Shown here piece after piece: positions 32,840 to 41,900 of a stretch of 64,000 bases of DNA. The number at the start of each line of letters is the position of its first letter. Within the stretch, counting starts at the first letter, position 1. Origin of the DNA: Labilithrix sp. (GTDB lineage: Bacteria > Myxococcota_A > Polyangia > Polyangiales > Polyangiaceae); NCBI GenBank assembly GCA_019637155.1, contig JAHBWE010000021.1, positions 114,827-178,826 of the forward strand. The letters are read 5' to 3'. The notes under the pieces were generated by a model. It ran no database searches, was not told where the DNA came from, and saw only the letters and a program-made list of their open reading frames with translations. The translations under genes were made by a program, and so were the position numbers.

Positions 32840-33672
32840 GCGGGAGCGTCGCCCCCGGCTCGCGCGGCCTCGGCCCGGCGTCGCGGCGCCCGTCGCGCGT
32901 CACGCCCTTCCGCGGCACGCTCCCGCCCGACGACGCGACGCGCGTGCTCGACATCAGCGGCGTGAACAAGCGCTTCGGCGACAAGATCGTCCTCGAGGAC
33001 GTCTCGTTCCACGTCCCGATCGGCGAGTTCCTCTGCCTCTCCGGCCCCAACGGCGCCGGCAAGAGCACGCTCCTCAAGTGCATCCTCGGCCTGCTCGAGC
33101 CGGACAGCGGGACGATCCGCATCGCGGGGCTGCCGGTCGAGAAGGGGCGCTCCAAGATCGGCTACGTCCCGCAGCGGAAGGCGTTCGATCGCGACTTCCC
33201 CGCGTCGCCGATGGAGGTCATCGTCGCGAACCTGCGCGGCCGCTGGCCGATGAAGATCTCGAGCGAGGAGAAGGACATCGCGATCGCGATGCTGAAGCGC
33301 ACCGGCGCCGAGGCGTACGCCAACGCGCAGATGCGGGACCTCTCCGGCGGTGAGACGCAGCGCGTGTTCCTCGCGCGCGCGCTCGCGACGAAGCCCGAGC
33401 TCCTCGTCCTCGACGAGCCCACCGCCGGCGTCGACGTCGGCGGCCGCGCCGCGATCATCGATCTGATGGCGGAGATCAGCGCGTCCGACTCGATCGCGGC
33501 GATCCTCGTCACGCACAACCTGCAGGCGATCGCACGATGTGCGGAGCGCGTCGTCTACCTCGAGCGCACGGTCAAGGCGTGGGGGCTGTGGTCGGAGCTC
33601 TCCGGCGACCAGGAGCTCACCGCCATCCAGCTCTCGGGCGACCACAAAGCGCTGCAAATGGACGGCGACTGA
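32836..33672 (+). CDS. Zinc-type ABC transporter ATP-binding protein (ZnuC-like)
   Basis: 278 residues, GTG start inside the znuA stop. Walker A GPNGAGKST (70-78), signature LSGGE (169-173), Walker B LLVLDEP (189-195), and the switch His in VTHNLQ. A 35-residue N-terminal extension (Ser/Arg/Pro-rich) is unusual. It should energise uptake with a ZnuB permease, but no permease follows: the next gene encodes a glycine-zipper protein. The permease may lie elsewhere. Confidence 0.88.
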   Translation: MSGSVAPGSRGLGPASRRPSRVTPFRGTLPPDDATRVLDISGVNKRFGDKIVLEDVSFHVPIGEFLCLSGPNGAGKSTLLKCILGLLEPDSGTIRIAGLPVEKGRSKIGYVPQRKAFDRDFPASPMEVIVANLRGRWPMKISSEEKDIAIAMLKRTGAEAYANAQMRDLSGGETQRVFLARALATKPELLVLDEPTAGVDVGGRAAIIDLMAEISASDSIAAILVTHNLQAIARCAERVVYLERTVKAWGLWSELSGDQELTAIQLSGDHKALQMDGD

Positions 33673-33712
33673 GGCCGACCAAGCGAGGCCCGAGTCTTGC
33701 GTGCAAAGGAGC

Positions 33713-34111
33713 ATGGCCGCTCCCCTCAGCACCCCGACCCCGTCCGAAGCTGGGCTTCCACACCGCAGGGAGACCGCCGTCGTCGCGACGGGCACGCTCG
33801 TCGGCGCCGCAGCCGGCGCGGCCGCAGGCGCGATCGCAGGCCCGCCGGGCTTGATCGCAGGCGCGGTGATCGGCGCGGTCGCAGGTGCGGCGACGGGTGA
33901 GGCGCTGGTCGAGAACGACATCGAGGACGCGAAGCTCGAGGCCGAGCTCGACGAGGAGATCGGCGTCACCGGCGGCGCGATCGGCGCCGCGATGACGACA
34001 CGCCCCTCACGGATCGGCTGTTTCTCCGCAGGATCCGCAGGTGTCGGCGAGAGTCACAGCCCAAGCCAAGACGGCGGAACCGGCCTCGTCGGCGCCGGCG
34101 AAGCCGACTGA
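33713..34111 (+). CDS. Glycine-zipper membrane protein
   Basis: 132 residues from the ATG at 33713, after an AAAGGAGC site. Residues 25-70 form a Gly/Ala zipper (VGAAAGAAAGAIAG, then AGAVIGAVAGAATG) that would make one or two tightly packed transmembrane helices. The remainder is polar and not recognisable. It may be an inner- or outer-membrane stress protein of the glycine-zipper group. The location after the ABC ATPase does not indicate a shared role. Confidence 0.6.
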   Translation: MAAPLSTPTPSEAGLPHRRETAVVATGTLVGAAAGAAAGAIAGPPGLIAGAVIGAVAGAATGEALVENDIEDAKLEAELDEEIGVTGGAIGAAMTTRPSRIGCFSAGSAGVGESHSPSQDGGTGLVGAGEAD

Positions 34112-34147
34112 CCCCGCCCCCGAAAGCAACCACAACAGCGAGGCCCA

Positions 34148-34277
34148 TGTTCGCGGGGTGGCGTGCAGGGCCTTCGCGTCCCACCCCCGGGGCCCCGCGA
34201 AAGCGGCCGCGACAGCGGTTGCGAAGCAACCCGAGCGCAAAGCGCGAGGGCCGTGTTCGCGGGGTGGGGTGCAGGGG
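34148..34277. repeat. Imperfect direct repeat pair in an intergenic region
   Basis: TGTTCGCGGGGTGG at 34148-34161 recurs at 34254-34267 with similar flanks (GTGCAGGG just after both), 106 bases apart. Between them is a small inverted repeat GGTTGC-GAA-GCAACC (34218-34232). The pattern looks like a dispersed repeat element rather than coding DNA. Confidence 0.6.
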
Positions 34278-34294
34278 CGAAGCCCCTGCACCCC
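34266..34294. terminator. Strong hairpin, 13-bp perfect arms with GAA loop
   Basis: GGGGTGCAGGGGC, then GAA, then its exact reverse complement. It can fold in RNA of either strand. It lies about 150 bases after the glycine-zipper gene and about 95 before the TonB-like gene. No U-tract, so either a non-canonical terminator or part of the repeat element around it. Confidence 0.6.
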
Positions 34295-34390
34295 AGTAAG
34301 CCCTTTCGCCACGTTGGACCACGGGATCACGGGAAGACCGCGCGCATGGAAGGCTCAGCGGTCGGGTGCTAGCTTAAACGGGCTTCCGTC

Positions 34391-36142
34391 ATGACGCGCA
34401 GTCCCGAAACCCCGATCATCCTCTGGATCTGCGCCGCCGTGTGCGCGCACTTCCTGTTCGCCGAGGGCGGAGGGACGATCGCGGAGCACTACGAGGACTC
34501 GAGCTACCTCCTCGGGATGGGCGCGCGCGCCCGCGGCGCCGCCGCGACGCGGGACCAGACCGTCGACATCATCACGAACGAGGACGGCAAGGCGGAGGAG
34601 GAAGAGCCGAAGCCGGAGGAGCCGAAGCTCGAGGCGAAGAAGGAAGAGAAGAAGCCGGACGAGAAGAAGCCGGAGCCGCCGAAGCCGGAGGTGAAGAAGC
34701 CCGAGCCGCCGCCGCCGGCGCCGGTGAAGATCGCGGTGCAGGAGGAAGACCCGCTCAAGAAGCTGGATCAGACCCCGCTGAAGCAAGACAACCGCATCGC
34801 CGTGAAGCAGCACGTCGCCGACAAGAAGCAAGAGGACAACCCCAACGCGAAGTTCATCGCGGACGAGGCGAACAAGGTCCAAGAGGAGAGCGTCGCGACG
34901 CAGACCTCACACGACGAGGACGATCCGAACCCCACCCCGGGCGCGAACAAGCTCGCGGGCCCGAAGGATCGCGTCGGCGACAGCGAGAAGACGAAGATCG
35001 CCGAGAGCGAGGAGCACAAGGGCGAGCAGAACAAGGCGCCGGGCGAGAAGGGCACCGAGTTCGACATCCAGCACGACAACAAGCCGATCGATCGCCCGAT
35101 GGGCCCGGTCGCCGCCGCGAGCCTCCCGCCGTCCGAAGCCATACCGCGCGCGGGCGGCGACGGCCGCACGCCGGGGCAGACCTCGCAGAACCAGCCGCAG
35201 CCGCAGCTCGTCCCCGGCGCGCCCCCGACCGACAGCCCGGAGGTCGCGCAAGGCGGCTCGAACGGCACCTGGATCGTGAACCCGATGCGTCCGGGCGCGA
35301 CGAACGATCCGAGCACGGGCGTCCCCGGCACGACGAACCAGAAGCAGCCGATCGCGCAGAACCAGCCGAGCACGAAGTGGCTCGGGCTCGGCGGCCAGGC
35401 CGCGCCGGGCCAGCTCAACTTGAACCTCTCCCAGAACGGCGTCGTCGCGGCGGTGGGCGCCGATCAGCTCCGCAAGGAGCGCGAGGCGGACGGCGAGCGG
35501 CGCAAGAGCGAACATCGCGGATCGTGGACCGCGTCGAGCTTCGAGCGCTGGCGCAACGCGATCGAGAACTACGTGTCGAGCGTGAAGCCGGGGAACCAGA
35601 CCTCGCTCAACACCGCGGCGGTGCCGTTCGCCTCGTACCTCAACACGATCCACAACCGCATCCACCCCATCTTCGCGGACAACTTCCTCGGCTCGCTCGA
35701 CTCGCTGCCGAAGACGCACCCGATGAACAACCCGAAGATGGTGACGCGCCTCGAGATCGTGGTGAGCCCGAAGGAGGGGCGCATCGTGAAGATGGGCATC
35801 GTGAAGACGAGCGGCATCACCGCGTTCGACATCGCGGCGCTCGACAGCGTGAACCGCGCGCAGCCCTTCGGCCCCGCCCCGGGCGCGATCGTGAGCCCGG
35901 ACGGCAACGTGTACCTCCACTGGGAGTTCCACCGCGACGAGGTCTTCGCGTGCTCCACGATGCACGCGCGCCCCTTCATGCTGAACACCCCCGCCAAGCC
36001 GCAGAGCCCGGAGCCGGAGCCCCCCGGCAGCCCCAACTCCCCCACGCGCGAGCGCGGCGCGCCGCCGCCGGTCAACGTGCAAGGTACACGCGAAGGCAGG
36101 CTCGAGCTCCCGCCGCTCTCGCGCCCGCTCACCGCCGGCTGA
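34391..36142 (+). CDS. TonB-like energy transducer with long Pro/Glu/Lys-rich span
   Basis: 583 residues. One N-terminal transmembrane helix (about 9-25), then a very long extended region rich in Glu/Lys/Pro (KKEEKKPDEKKPEPPKP-like), and Asn/Gln/Pro-rich middle. The C-terminal domain (about 400-520) has LEIVVSPKEGRIVKMGIVKTSG and a FGPAPGAIVSPDGNVYLHWEF strand, as in TonB/TolA C-terminal domains. Such proteins span the periplasm and transmit proton-motive energy to outer-membrane partners. No ExbB/ExbD pair in the window. The next gene starts 10 bases downstream, so they form an operon. Confidence 0.8.
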   Translation: MTRSPETPIILWICAAVCAHFLFAEGGGTIAEHYEDSSYLLGMGARARGAAATRDQTVDIITNEDGKAEEEEPKPEEPKLEAKKEEKKPDEKKPEPPKPEVKKPEPPPPAPVKIAVQEEDPLKKLDQTPLKQDNRIAVKQHVADKKQEDNPNAKFIADEANKVQEESVATQTSHDEDDPNPTPGANKLAGPKDRVGDSEKTKIAESEEHKGEQNKAPGEKGTEFDIQHDNKPIDRPMGPVAAASLPPSEAIPRAGGDGRTPGQTSQNQPQPQLVPGAPPTDSPEVAQGGSNGTWIVNPMRPGATNDPSTGVPGTTNQKQPIAQNQPSTKWLGLGGQAAPGQLNLNLSQNGVVAAVGADQLRKEREADGERRKSEHRGSWTASSFERWRNAIENYVSSVKPGNQTSLNTAAVPFASYLNTIHNRIHPIFADNFLGSLDSLPKTHPMNNPKMVTRLEIVVSPKEGRIVKMGIVKTSGITAFDIAALDSVNRAQPFGPAPGAIVSPDGNVYLHWEFHRDEVFACSTMHARPFMLNTPAKPQSPEPEPPGSPNSPTRERGAPPPVNVQGTREGRLELPPLSRPLTAG

Positions 36143-36152
36143 CGCCCGATCC

Positions 36153-39100
36153 GTGCCCTATCGCCGCTCCGCCGACGAGACAGCGCCGGCGACCTCGGCG
36201 GCGACGAGGCTCCTCCGCCTCGACGCGGCCGGCCACGACGGCGCGAACGGCGCGCGGGGACGGGACGGCGCGCCGGGGAGCGGCGCGCCCGGCAGCGACG
36301 CGAGCTCCGCCGCGCCGGGCGCGAACGGCGGGAAGATCGTCGTCGCGCTCTCGAGCGACACGCGCGACGGGATCGCGCACGTCAAGGGCGAGGTCTCGGC
36401 GCGGTCGCGCGCGTCCGCGCCGATCGACGTCGAGATCGCGTTCGACCGCCCCGGCATGATCGAGCTCGTCGCGCTCGGCGGTGACGGCGGCGACGGCGGC
36501 GACGGCGGACGCGGCGGCGACGGCGCGACCGGGCTGCCGGGATCGGACGCGACGCGCTTCTCGTCCGGGAGCAACGGCGGGCCCGGCGGCGACGGCGGAC
36601 ACGGCGGCAACGGCAGCCACGGCGCGAACGGGGGGAGAGGCGGCGACGTCACCGTTCGCGTTCACGACCGCGACACGCACCTCTTGATGCTGATCGCGCA
36701 CGACGTCCGCGGCGGCAGCGGCGGCAGGGCCGGTCGCAACGGCCCCGGCGGCTCGGGCGGGAGGGGCGGACGCGGCGGCAGCTCGTACTCGTGGACCACC
36801 ACCGAGACCTACGTCGACGCGGAGGGGAGATCGCAGTCGCGCACCAAGTTCCACTCGAACCCGGGCGGCTCCACCGGACCGAGCGGACGGAGCGGGTTCG
36901 CGGGGACGGCCGCGCTGCGCGACGGCGCGCGCGGCGCGGCCGGGACCTTCCTCGTCGAGGTGAGCGACGACAGAGGGCGCGTCAGCCGCGCGGACTCGCG
37001 CTACGACGTGCGGCTCGTGTCGTTCCGTCATCGCAACGCGAACGACGACGGGATCTACGAGCCGGAGGAGCAGGTGTTCGTCGGCGACCTCGAGGTCGAG
37101 AACACCGGCGGGATGCCGCTCCCCGCGCACCACGACGTGATCGTGCGCGTGATCGACGACGGCTGGATCGCGCCGAAGGACACGCGCCTCGTCTTGCCGC
37201 GATCGCTCGCGCCCGGGCAGCGCCACCTCTTCACTGATCGGGAGCTCGAGCTCGCCCTCCGCCTCTTCCGCCCGCAGGCGACGGGCGGACCGCTCGCCGC
37301 GCCGGAGACGATCCGCCTCGTGTGCGAGCTGCCGAGCGTGCGCCGGAGCTTCGGCGCGTTCGCGTCGCCGGCGACGGACGAGATGGGGCGCATCGTGGTG
37401 CGCTTCCCGATCGAGCTGTCGCCGGTGAGGAGCCTCTTCTCGCTCTCGCCGGGGCAGGCCGCGCGCGTCCGCTGGTCGATCACGAACGCGTCGGAGAAGA
37501 CGTTCGGCCTCGAGGGCGAGGCCGGCCGCGCGGTCGGCGTGCGCCTGCGGCTCGAGGGCGGCGAGCTCGGCGAGGACGACGTCCTCTTCGTCGATCCGTC
37601 CGGGACGCGGCGATCGCTGCGCGACGGCTACGAGGTCGACGTCCCCGCGATCGGGCCGAAGAAGACCGCGACGTTCGAGGGGACGATCGCGATCGCGCCG
37701 CACGCGCGACCGTACGCGTGCGTGCGCCTCGTCGCGAGCGCGGAGCTCGGGCACGTCGGCGCGCCCTCGACGACGCGGCCGATCCAGCTGCAGGAGCTCA
37801 CGATCCGCGTCGGCCAGCCCAAGGACGAGGGCGACGCCGACGTGCTCCTCGTCACCAACAACCGGACGACGGACGAGGAGGTCGAGGCGTGGCGCGCCGT
37901 CCACCGCGACCTCGGGCTCTCGATGTCGATCTGGGACGCGTCGCTCGAGGGTGGGATGAGCGTGCTCACGGAGGTCGCGGCGCGCGAGCGCGCCTACCGC
38001 GCCGTGGTCGTCCTCGACGACGTGATGGACACGGCCGTCGGGACGCGGCACGCGAGCGCGCTCATCGGCAAAGAGACCGTGCACGCGGTGACGCGCGCCG
38101 ACACGCATGTATTGTACATAGGCCCGAAGCCGCCGCTCGACGAGCTCGCCGTCCCTTCGCCGGCGGGGATGAGCTTCGAGGTCCACCGCTGGTACCTGTC
38201 GCCGTGGGCGACGCCGAGCGAGGCCCAGCTCGAGGCGCGCGCGGAGGACGTCGCCGAGCGCTTGCGGCGCCGCTACCCCGATCGCCGCTGGGTCGTCGTG
38301 TGGCGCTTCGCGCCGGAGGTGAAGGACGAGATCGCGTGGGCGCGCCGCGTGCGGCTCGGCACGATCGAGGTCCGCCGCACGTTCGCGCGCGGCGCGATCA
38401 CCGAGGTCGTCGCCGGCGCGGAGGACCTCCACCGCGCCTCGTTCGTGCGCGACGACGCGACGTACGCGGCCCTCGTCCACGCGCTCCCGTTCGCGACGAA
38501 GCTCGCCCTCCTCGAGCGCGGCGGCGCGTACGGCGCGCGCACGCCGAAGCTCGCGGGCGGGATCGAGGACGTCCTCGCCGCCGCCGTCGTCGCCGACCTC
38601 GCCCACGAGCAACGCGCGATCGCGCCGCACGTCCGCGCGTCGCGCGCGGAGCTCCTCCGGCGGATGCCGCTCCTCCGCGCCTTCACCGACGCCGAGCGCG
38701 GCCCGCCCGGCGTCACGCTCGAGAGCGCGGCGGGGAAGAGGCTCGTCGAGATCGCGGCGTGGCTCGACTTCATCGCGCGCGGGCACGCGCGGTGGTTCGA
38801 CTGGATCCCGCCGCTCCCGCTCCTCCGCCGCGGCCCCCGCCTCCGCGGCGCCGCGCGGAGCGCGCTCGCGCGCCTCGTCTTCGCCGATCCCGACGCCGCG
38901 AGGAAGGCGATCGCGCGGCGCCGCAAGCAGATCGCGCGCGCGCGGAAAGAGACGCTCCTCCGCCCGCTCGACTTCGCGCTCGATCGCGTCGAGGCGGGCC
39001 TCGCGGGGCGCGAGGTCCGCTCCGACGCCCAGGTCGTCCCCGCCGCTCGCGTGCTGACGCACGACGAGCTCGCCGCGATCGCGAAGGCGGACGCCAAGCA

Positions 39101-39314
39101 CGCCTCACGCGCGCGGAAGACCATCGCCGCCTCCGCCGCCGCGCGCGCCGAGATGCTGCAGACCACGGGCTACGCCGAGCTCGCCGTCCGCGCCCGCGTC
39201 GAGGTCGCTCCGCCGATCCGCGTCGCCACCCCCGAGCTCGAAGAAGAAGACGACGACGACGATCGCGAGCTCGCCGACGCCGGCGACCTCGCCGCCCTCC
39301 GCGAGCAGCGATGA
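36153..39314 (+). CDS. Giant protein with Gly-rich collagen-like N-terminus
   Basis: 1053 residues from a GTG. No signal peptide. The N-terminal 260 residues are dominated by Gly triplet runs (GDGGDGGDGGRGGDG, GGPGGDGGHGGNG, GGSGGRGGRGG) separating beta strands, and a WTTTETYVD segment. Residues about 260-560 look beta-rich; about 560-650 contain a Rossmann-like stretch; the C-terminal third is Arg/Ala-rich and helical, with a strongly acidic EEEDDDDDR near the end. I recognise no enzyme motif. It shares an operon with the TonB-like gene. It could be a cytoplasmic or surface structural protein; the collagen-like part suggests trimerisation. Confidence 0.65.
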   Translation: MPYRRSADETAPATSAATRLLRLDAAGHDGANGARGRDGAPGSGAPGSDASSAAPGANGGKIVVALSSDTRDGIAHVKGEVSARSRASAPIDVEIAFDRPGMIELVALGGDGGDGGDGGRGGDGATGLPGSDATRFSSGSNGGPGGDGGHGGNGSHGANGGRGGDVTVRVHDRDTHLLMLIAHDVRGGSGGRAGRNGPGGSGGRGGRGGSSYSWTTTETYVDAEGRSQSRTKFHSNPGGSTGPSGRSGFAGTAALRDGARGAAGTFLVEVSDDRGRVSRADSRYDVRLVSFRHRNANDDGIYEPEEQVFVGDLEVENTGGMPLPAHHDVIVRVIDDGWIAPKDTRLVLPRSLAPGQRHLFTDRELELALRLFRPQATGGPLAAPETIRLVCELPSVRRSFGAFASPATDEMGRIVVRFPIELSPVRSLFSLSPGQAARVRWSITNASEKTFGLEGEAGRAVGVRLRLEGGELGEDDVLFVDPSGTRRSLRDGYEVDVPAIGPKKTATFEGTIAIAPHARPYACVRLVASAELGHVGAPSTTRPIQLQELTIRVGQPKDEGDADVLLVTNNRTTDEEVEAWRAVHRDLGLSMSIWDASLEGGMSVLTEVAARERAYRAVVVLDDVMDTAVGTRHASALIGKETVHAVTRADTHVLYIGPKPPLDELAVPSPAGMSFEVHRWYLSPWATPSEAQLEARAEDVAERLRRRYPDRRWVVVWRFAPEVKDEIAWARRVRLGTIEVRRTFARGAITEVVAGAEDLHRASFVRDDATYAALVHALPFATKLALLERGGAYGARTPKLAGGIEDVLAAAVVADLAHEQRAIAPHVRASRAELLRRMPLLRAFTDAERGPPGVTLESAAGKRLVEIAAWLDFIARGHARWFDWIPPLPLLRRGPRLRGAARSALARLVFADPDAARKAIARRRKQIARARKETLLRPLDFALDRVEAGLAGREVRSDAQVVPAARVLTHDELAAIAKADAKHASRARKTIAASAAARAEMLQTTGYAELAVRARVEVAPPIRVATPELEEEDDDDDRELADAGDLAALREQR

Positions 39315-39329
39315 TGGTACGACCGGGAC

Positions 39330-39962
39330 ATGCGCAAGCAAGACGCCGTGCCGCCGGTGTTCGGCGACGGGCCGGAGGTCCAGAACGAAGAGGAGCTCGC
39401 CGCGTGGCTCGCGCAGCAGCAACGAGCGGTGATGCTCCCCTTCACGGTGTGGCGAACACCGCCGCGCGTCGGAGCCGTCGGCGTGCACGACGCGCCGCCG
39501 CCGAAGACCTGCCGCCTCGACGACATGGCGCTGGGCGTGCCGCTCGCCGAGCGCCTGCGCCACCTCTTCGACGACGCGAGCCCGTGCCACCTCTGGCTCG
39601 CGGGGCGCTTCGCGTCCGACGACACGTTCCTCGTGCGCGCCGTGCACGAGCCCGTGACCCCCTCGCCCGCGCTGCGCGCCCGGTCGGTGCGCGGGCCCGA
39701 GTGTCTGGCGATCCGCGCGCTGACGCCGATGCACTGCGCGCGCGGGAGCGCTCGCTGCGAGCGATGCGCGGAGGCGGCGCTCCGCCCCTCGTCCCTCGCG
39801 CTGCTCGATCTGTGCCCGTACGGCGATCGCGCGCGGCCGACGACGAAGACCACGCGCGACGGCCGCGCGGTGTGGTGCGCCTACGACGTGCTGCGCACGT
39901 TCGCGAGCGAGGCCGAGGCGACCGAGTTCGCGCGCCGGCACGGCATCACCGACGTCACGTAA
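39330..39962 (+). CDS. Hypothetical protein
   Basis: 210 residues, no signal peptide. Contains a Cys cluster (CARGSARCERCAEAAL, C-x5-C-x2-C), a WLAGRFASDDTF segment and a final FARRHGITDV helix. No recognised domain. It follows the giant Gly-rich gene by 15 bases in the same direction, so it is probably the third gene of that operon. Confidence 0.6.
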   Translation: MRKQDAVPPVFGDGPEVQNEEELAAWLAQQQRAVMLPFTVWRTPPRVGAVGVHDAPPPKTCRLDDMALGVPLAERLRHLFDDASPCHLWLAGRFASDDTFLVRAVHEPVTPSPALRARSVRGPECLAIRALTPMHCARGSARCERCAEAALRPSSLALLDLCPYGDRARPTTKTTRDGRAVWCAYDVLRTFASEAEATEFARRHGITDVT

Positions 39963-40199
39963 CGCTCCGGCGACACCGGCCACGACCGTGTCCGGTGCCG
40001 AGATCCCGCGTCGAGCGAGGGAGACGATGTAGGACGATCGGAAGGCCGCCGTTCGATCATGATCGAATCGTGCGCAGACACCGTAAGAATCCGCTCATGG
40101 CGATGCTCCGATCCACGTCGAACAAGCGCGGCTGGGCGAAATTGTCCGCTGAGCATGGACAACGCGCCGCTGGTACAGCAGCTGCTGTGGAAACGTTCG

Positions 40200-41900
40200 A
40201 TGCGAACGGCAACGGCGATCCAGCTCCTCTCGCTCATGCTGGCGACGCTCTGCTGGTTCGGTTGCGACCCGATCGTCGCCCCCATCGAGGAGAAGGACGA
40301 GCGGACCTCGAACCTCGAGAACCGCTCGCGCACGCTCGTGTCGACGAAGAAGGAGCCGAAGCGCGTCCCGCCCGCGATCGCGATCGAGCCCGCGGACGGC
40401 ACGTTCTTCACCGACCGCGCCCCGAGCGGTCTCGCCGTCACCTTCAGCGGCTTCACCACCGAGCCCGGTCAGACCGTCGAGGTGCAGGTCCTCGCCGCCG
40501 GCGCGTCCGTCGCCAACGGCAACTGGGTCACGATCGCGACCGCCGCCACCGCGACGACGGAGACCACGTTCAACGACGCCGACCCGATCTTCCGCTGGGA
40601 GGTCCGCGCCGTCCCGTCGTCCGGCGCCGAGTGGCCCTCCGGCGGCCTCGTTCGCTTCCGCACCGTCGCCGTCGGCAACGGCGAGCGGACGCTCCTCCCC
40701 TTCTACGACGTGAGCGCGGGTGACTGCGCCGCGCGCGTCGGTGAGAAGTCCTGGAAGACGGTCCTCAAGACCTGCAAGAGCCCCTTCAGCCCGGAGCTCG
40801 GCGCGAAGCTCGGCTCCTCGACGAAGGCGGCCTCGCTCGTGTCGTCGTTCCCGAAGCCGGGCGACGACTTCTTCCCGAACTACCTGAGCCGCAAGGGCTA
40901 CATCGAAGAAGAAGAGACGGTCGCCTACTACGACGCGATCGCCGCGCCGCCGACGCTCGCCGACTTCGCCGACCGCTTCGGGTTCAACGCGGACGATCTG
41001 TTCGACGGCGACGGCGATCAGGCGTCCGCGCTCTACTACAACAACGGCGACCTCGCGATCGGCCGCGAGATCCACTGCCGGAGCTTCGTGGAGGACGGCG
41101 AGCAAGGCACCGCCTGCATCACGCGGAACTACGGCGTCCTCGACGACGGGACGCCCGACTTCAGCGGCGACCCCGACCAGGCCATGCGCGACGCGATCGA
41201 CAACGTGAACAGCTTCGCCGCCGTGTGCATGGTGAAGTTCGGCACGAAGTTCAACGGCGCGCCGAACGACGTGCAGTTCATCGTCTACGACGCGCAGGGC
41301 GAGCTCGCGAACCGCGCGGGGCTCGACACGTTCACCTCGAACGACGCGATCCCGAACAACTGCCTCAACTGCCACGGAGGCATCTACGACCGCCGGAACA
41401 GCGTCGTCATCGGCGCGTCGTTCCTCCCCTACGATCCGGAGGCGTTCCTCTTCTCGAACGAACCCGGCTTCACGTACGAGGACCAGGAAGACGAGTTCCG
41501 CAAGCTCAACGTGCTCGTGCGGAACGCGGGCCCTCCCCCGGGCACCCTCCAGTTCATCAACGGCCTGTACGGCGACGAAGCGGAGGTCGAAGGGACGAAG
41601 TCCAACCTCGATTGGATCCCCTCCGGCTGGGCGTCGACGCAGGAAGGAAAGACGATGTACCGCGAGGTCTACAAGCAGTTCTGCCGCACGTGCCACACGT
41701 CGCAGGTCGGCGACTATGGCTTCCTCACCTACGAGGACTTCAAGGCGGAAGGCGCGAAATCGCTGCAGGGTGCATGCATCGGGAACGACATGCCGGTCGC
41801 GGAGGCGACGATGAACCACCTCTGGCGCAGCCCCGCCCGCGCGTACCTCCTCAACTCGCTCGAAGGCGCGAGCTCGTGCTCGCCGGTCGGAGACTTCTAG
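40200..41900 (+). CDS. Lipoprotein with two cytochrome c-type CxxCH motifs
   Basis: 566 residues from the ATG at 40200; an in-frame ATG at 40155 would add 15 residues before the signal. Lipobox LCWFGC. An N-terminal fibronectin-like region (about 60-155) is followed by a largely polar section. CLNCHGG lies near residue 387 and CRTCHTSQ near residue 495, each able to bind a c-type heme. The second has an NVLVRNAGPP stretch before it. Probably an electron-transfer or oxidase-like envelope protein. The next gene overlaps its stop by one base and has another CxxCH, so they likely form an assembly. Confidence 0.7.
   Translation: MRTATAIQLLSLMLATLCWFGCDPIVAPIEEKDERTSNLENRSRTLVSTKKEPKRVPPAIAIEPADGTFFTDRAPSGLAVTFSGFTTEPGQTVEVQVLAAGASVANGNWVTIATAATATTETTFNDADPIFRWEVRAVPSSGAEWPSGGLVRFRTVAVGNGERTLLPFYDVSAGDCAARVGEKSWKTVLKTCKSPFSPELGAKLGSSTKAASLVSSFPKPGDDFFPNYLSRKGYIEEEETVAYYDAIAAPPTLADFADRFGFNADDLFDGDGDQASALYYNNGDLAIGREIHCRSFVEDGEQGTACITRNYGVLDDGTPDFSGDPDQAMRDAIDNVNSFAAVCMVKFGTKFNGAPNDVQFIVYDAQGELANRAGLDTFTSNDAIPNNCLNCHGGIYDRRNSVVIGASFLPYDPEAFLFSNEPGFTYEDQEDEFRKLNVLVRNAGPPPGTLQFINGLYGDEAEVEGTKSNLDWIPSGWASTQEGKTMYREVYKQFCRTCHTSQVGDYGFLTYEDFKAEGAKSLQGACIGNDMPVAEATMNHLWRSPARAYLLNSLEGASSCSPVGDF

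Noticed and set aside
34007..34330. A 107-codon minus-strand frame
   Set aside because: It coincides with hairpins and direct repeats and has no RBS; repeat-derived.
36129..39101. A 990-codon antisense frame
   Set aside because: Antisense to the giant Gly-rich gene, composition Arg/Glu-rich, no domain; shadow.
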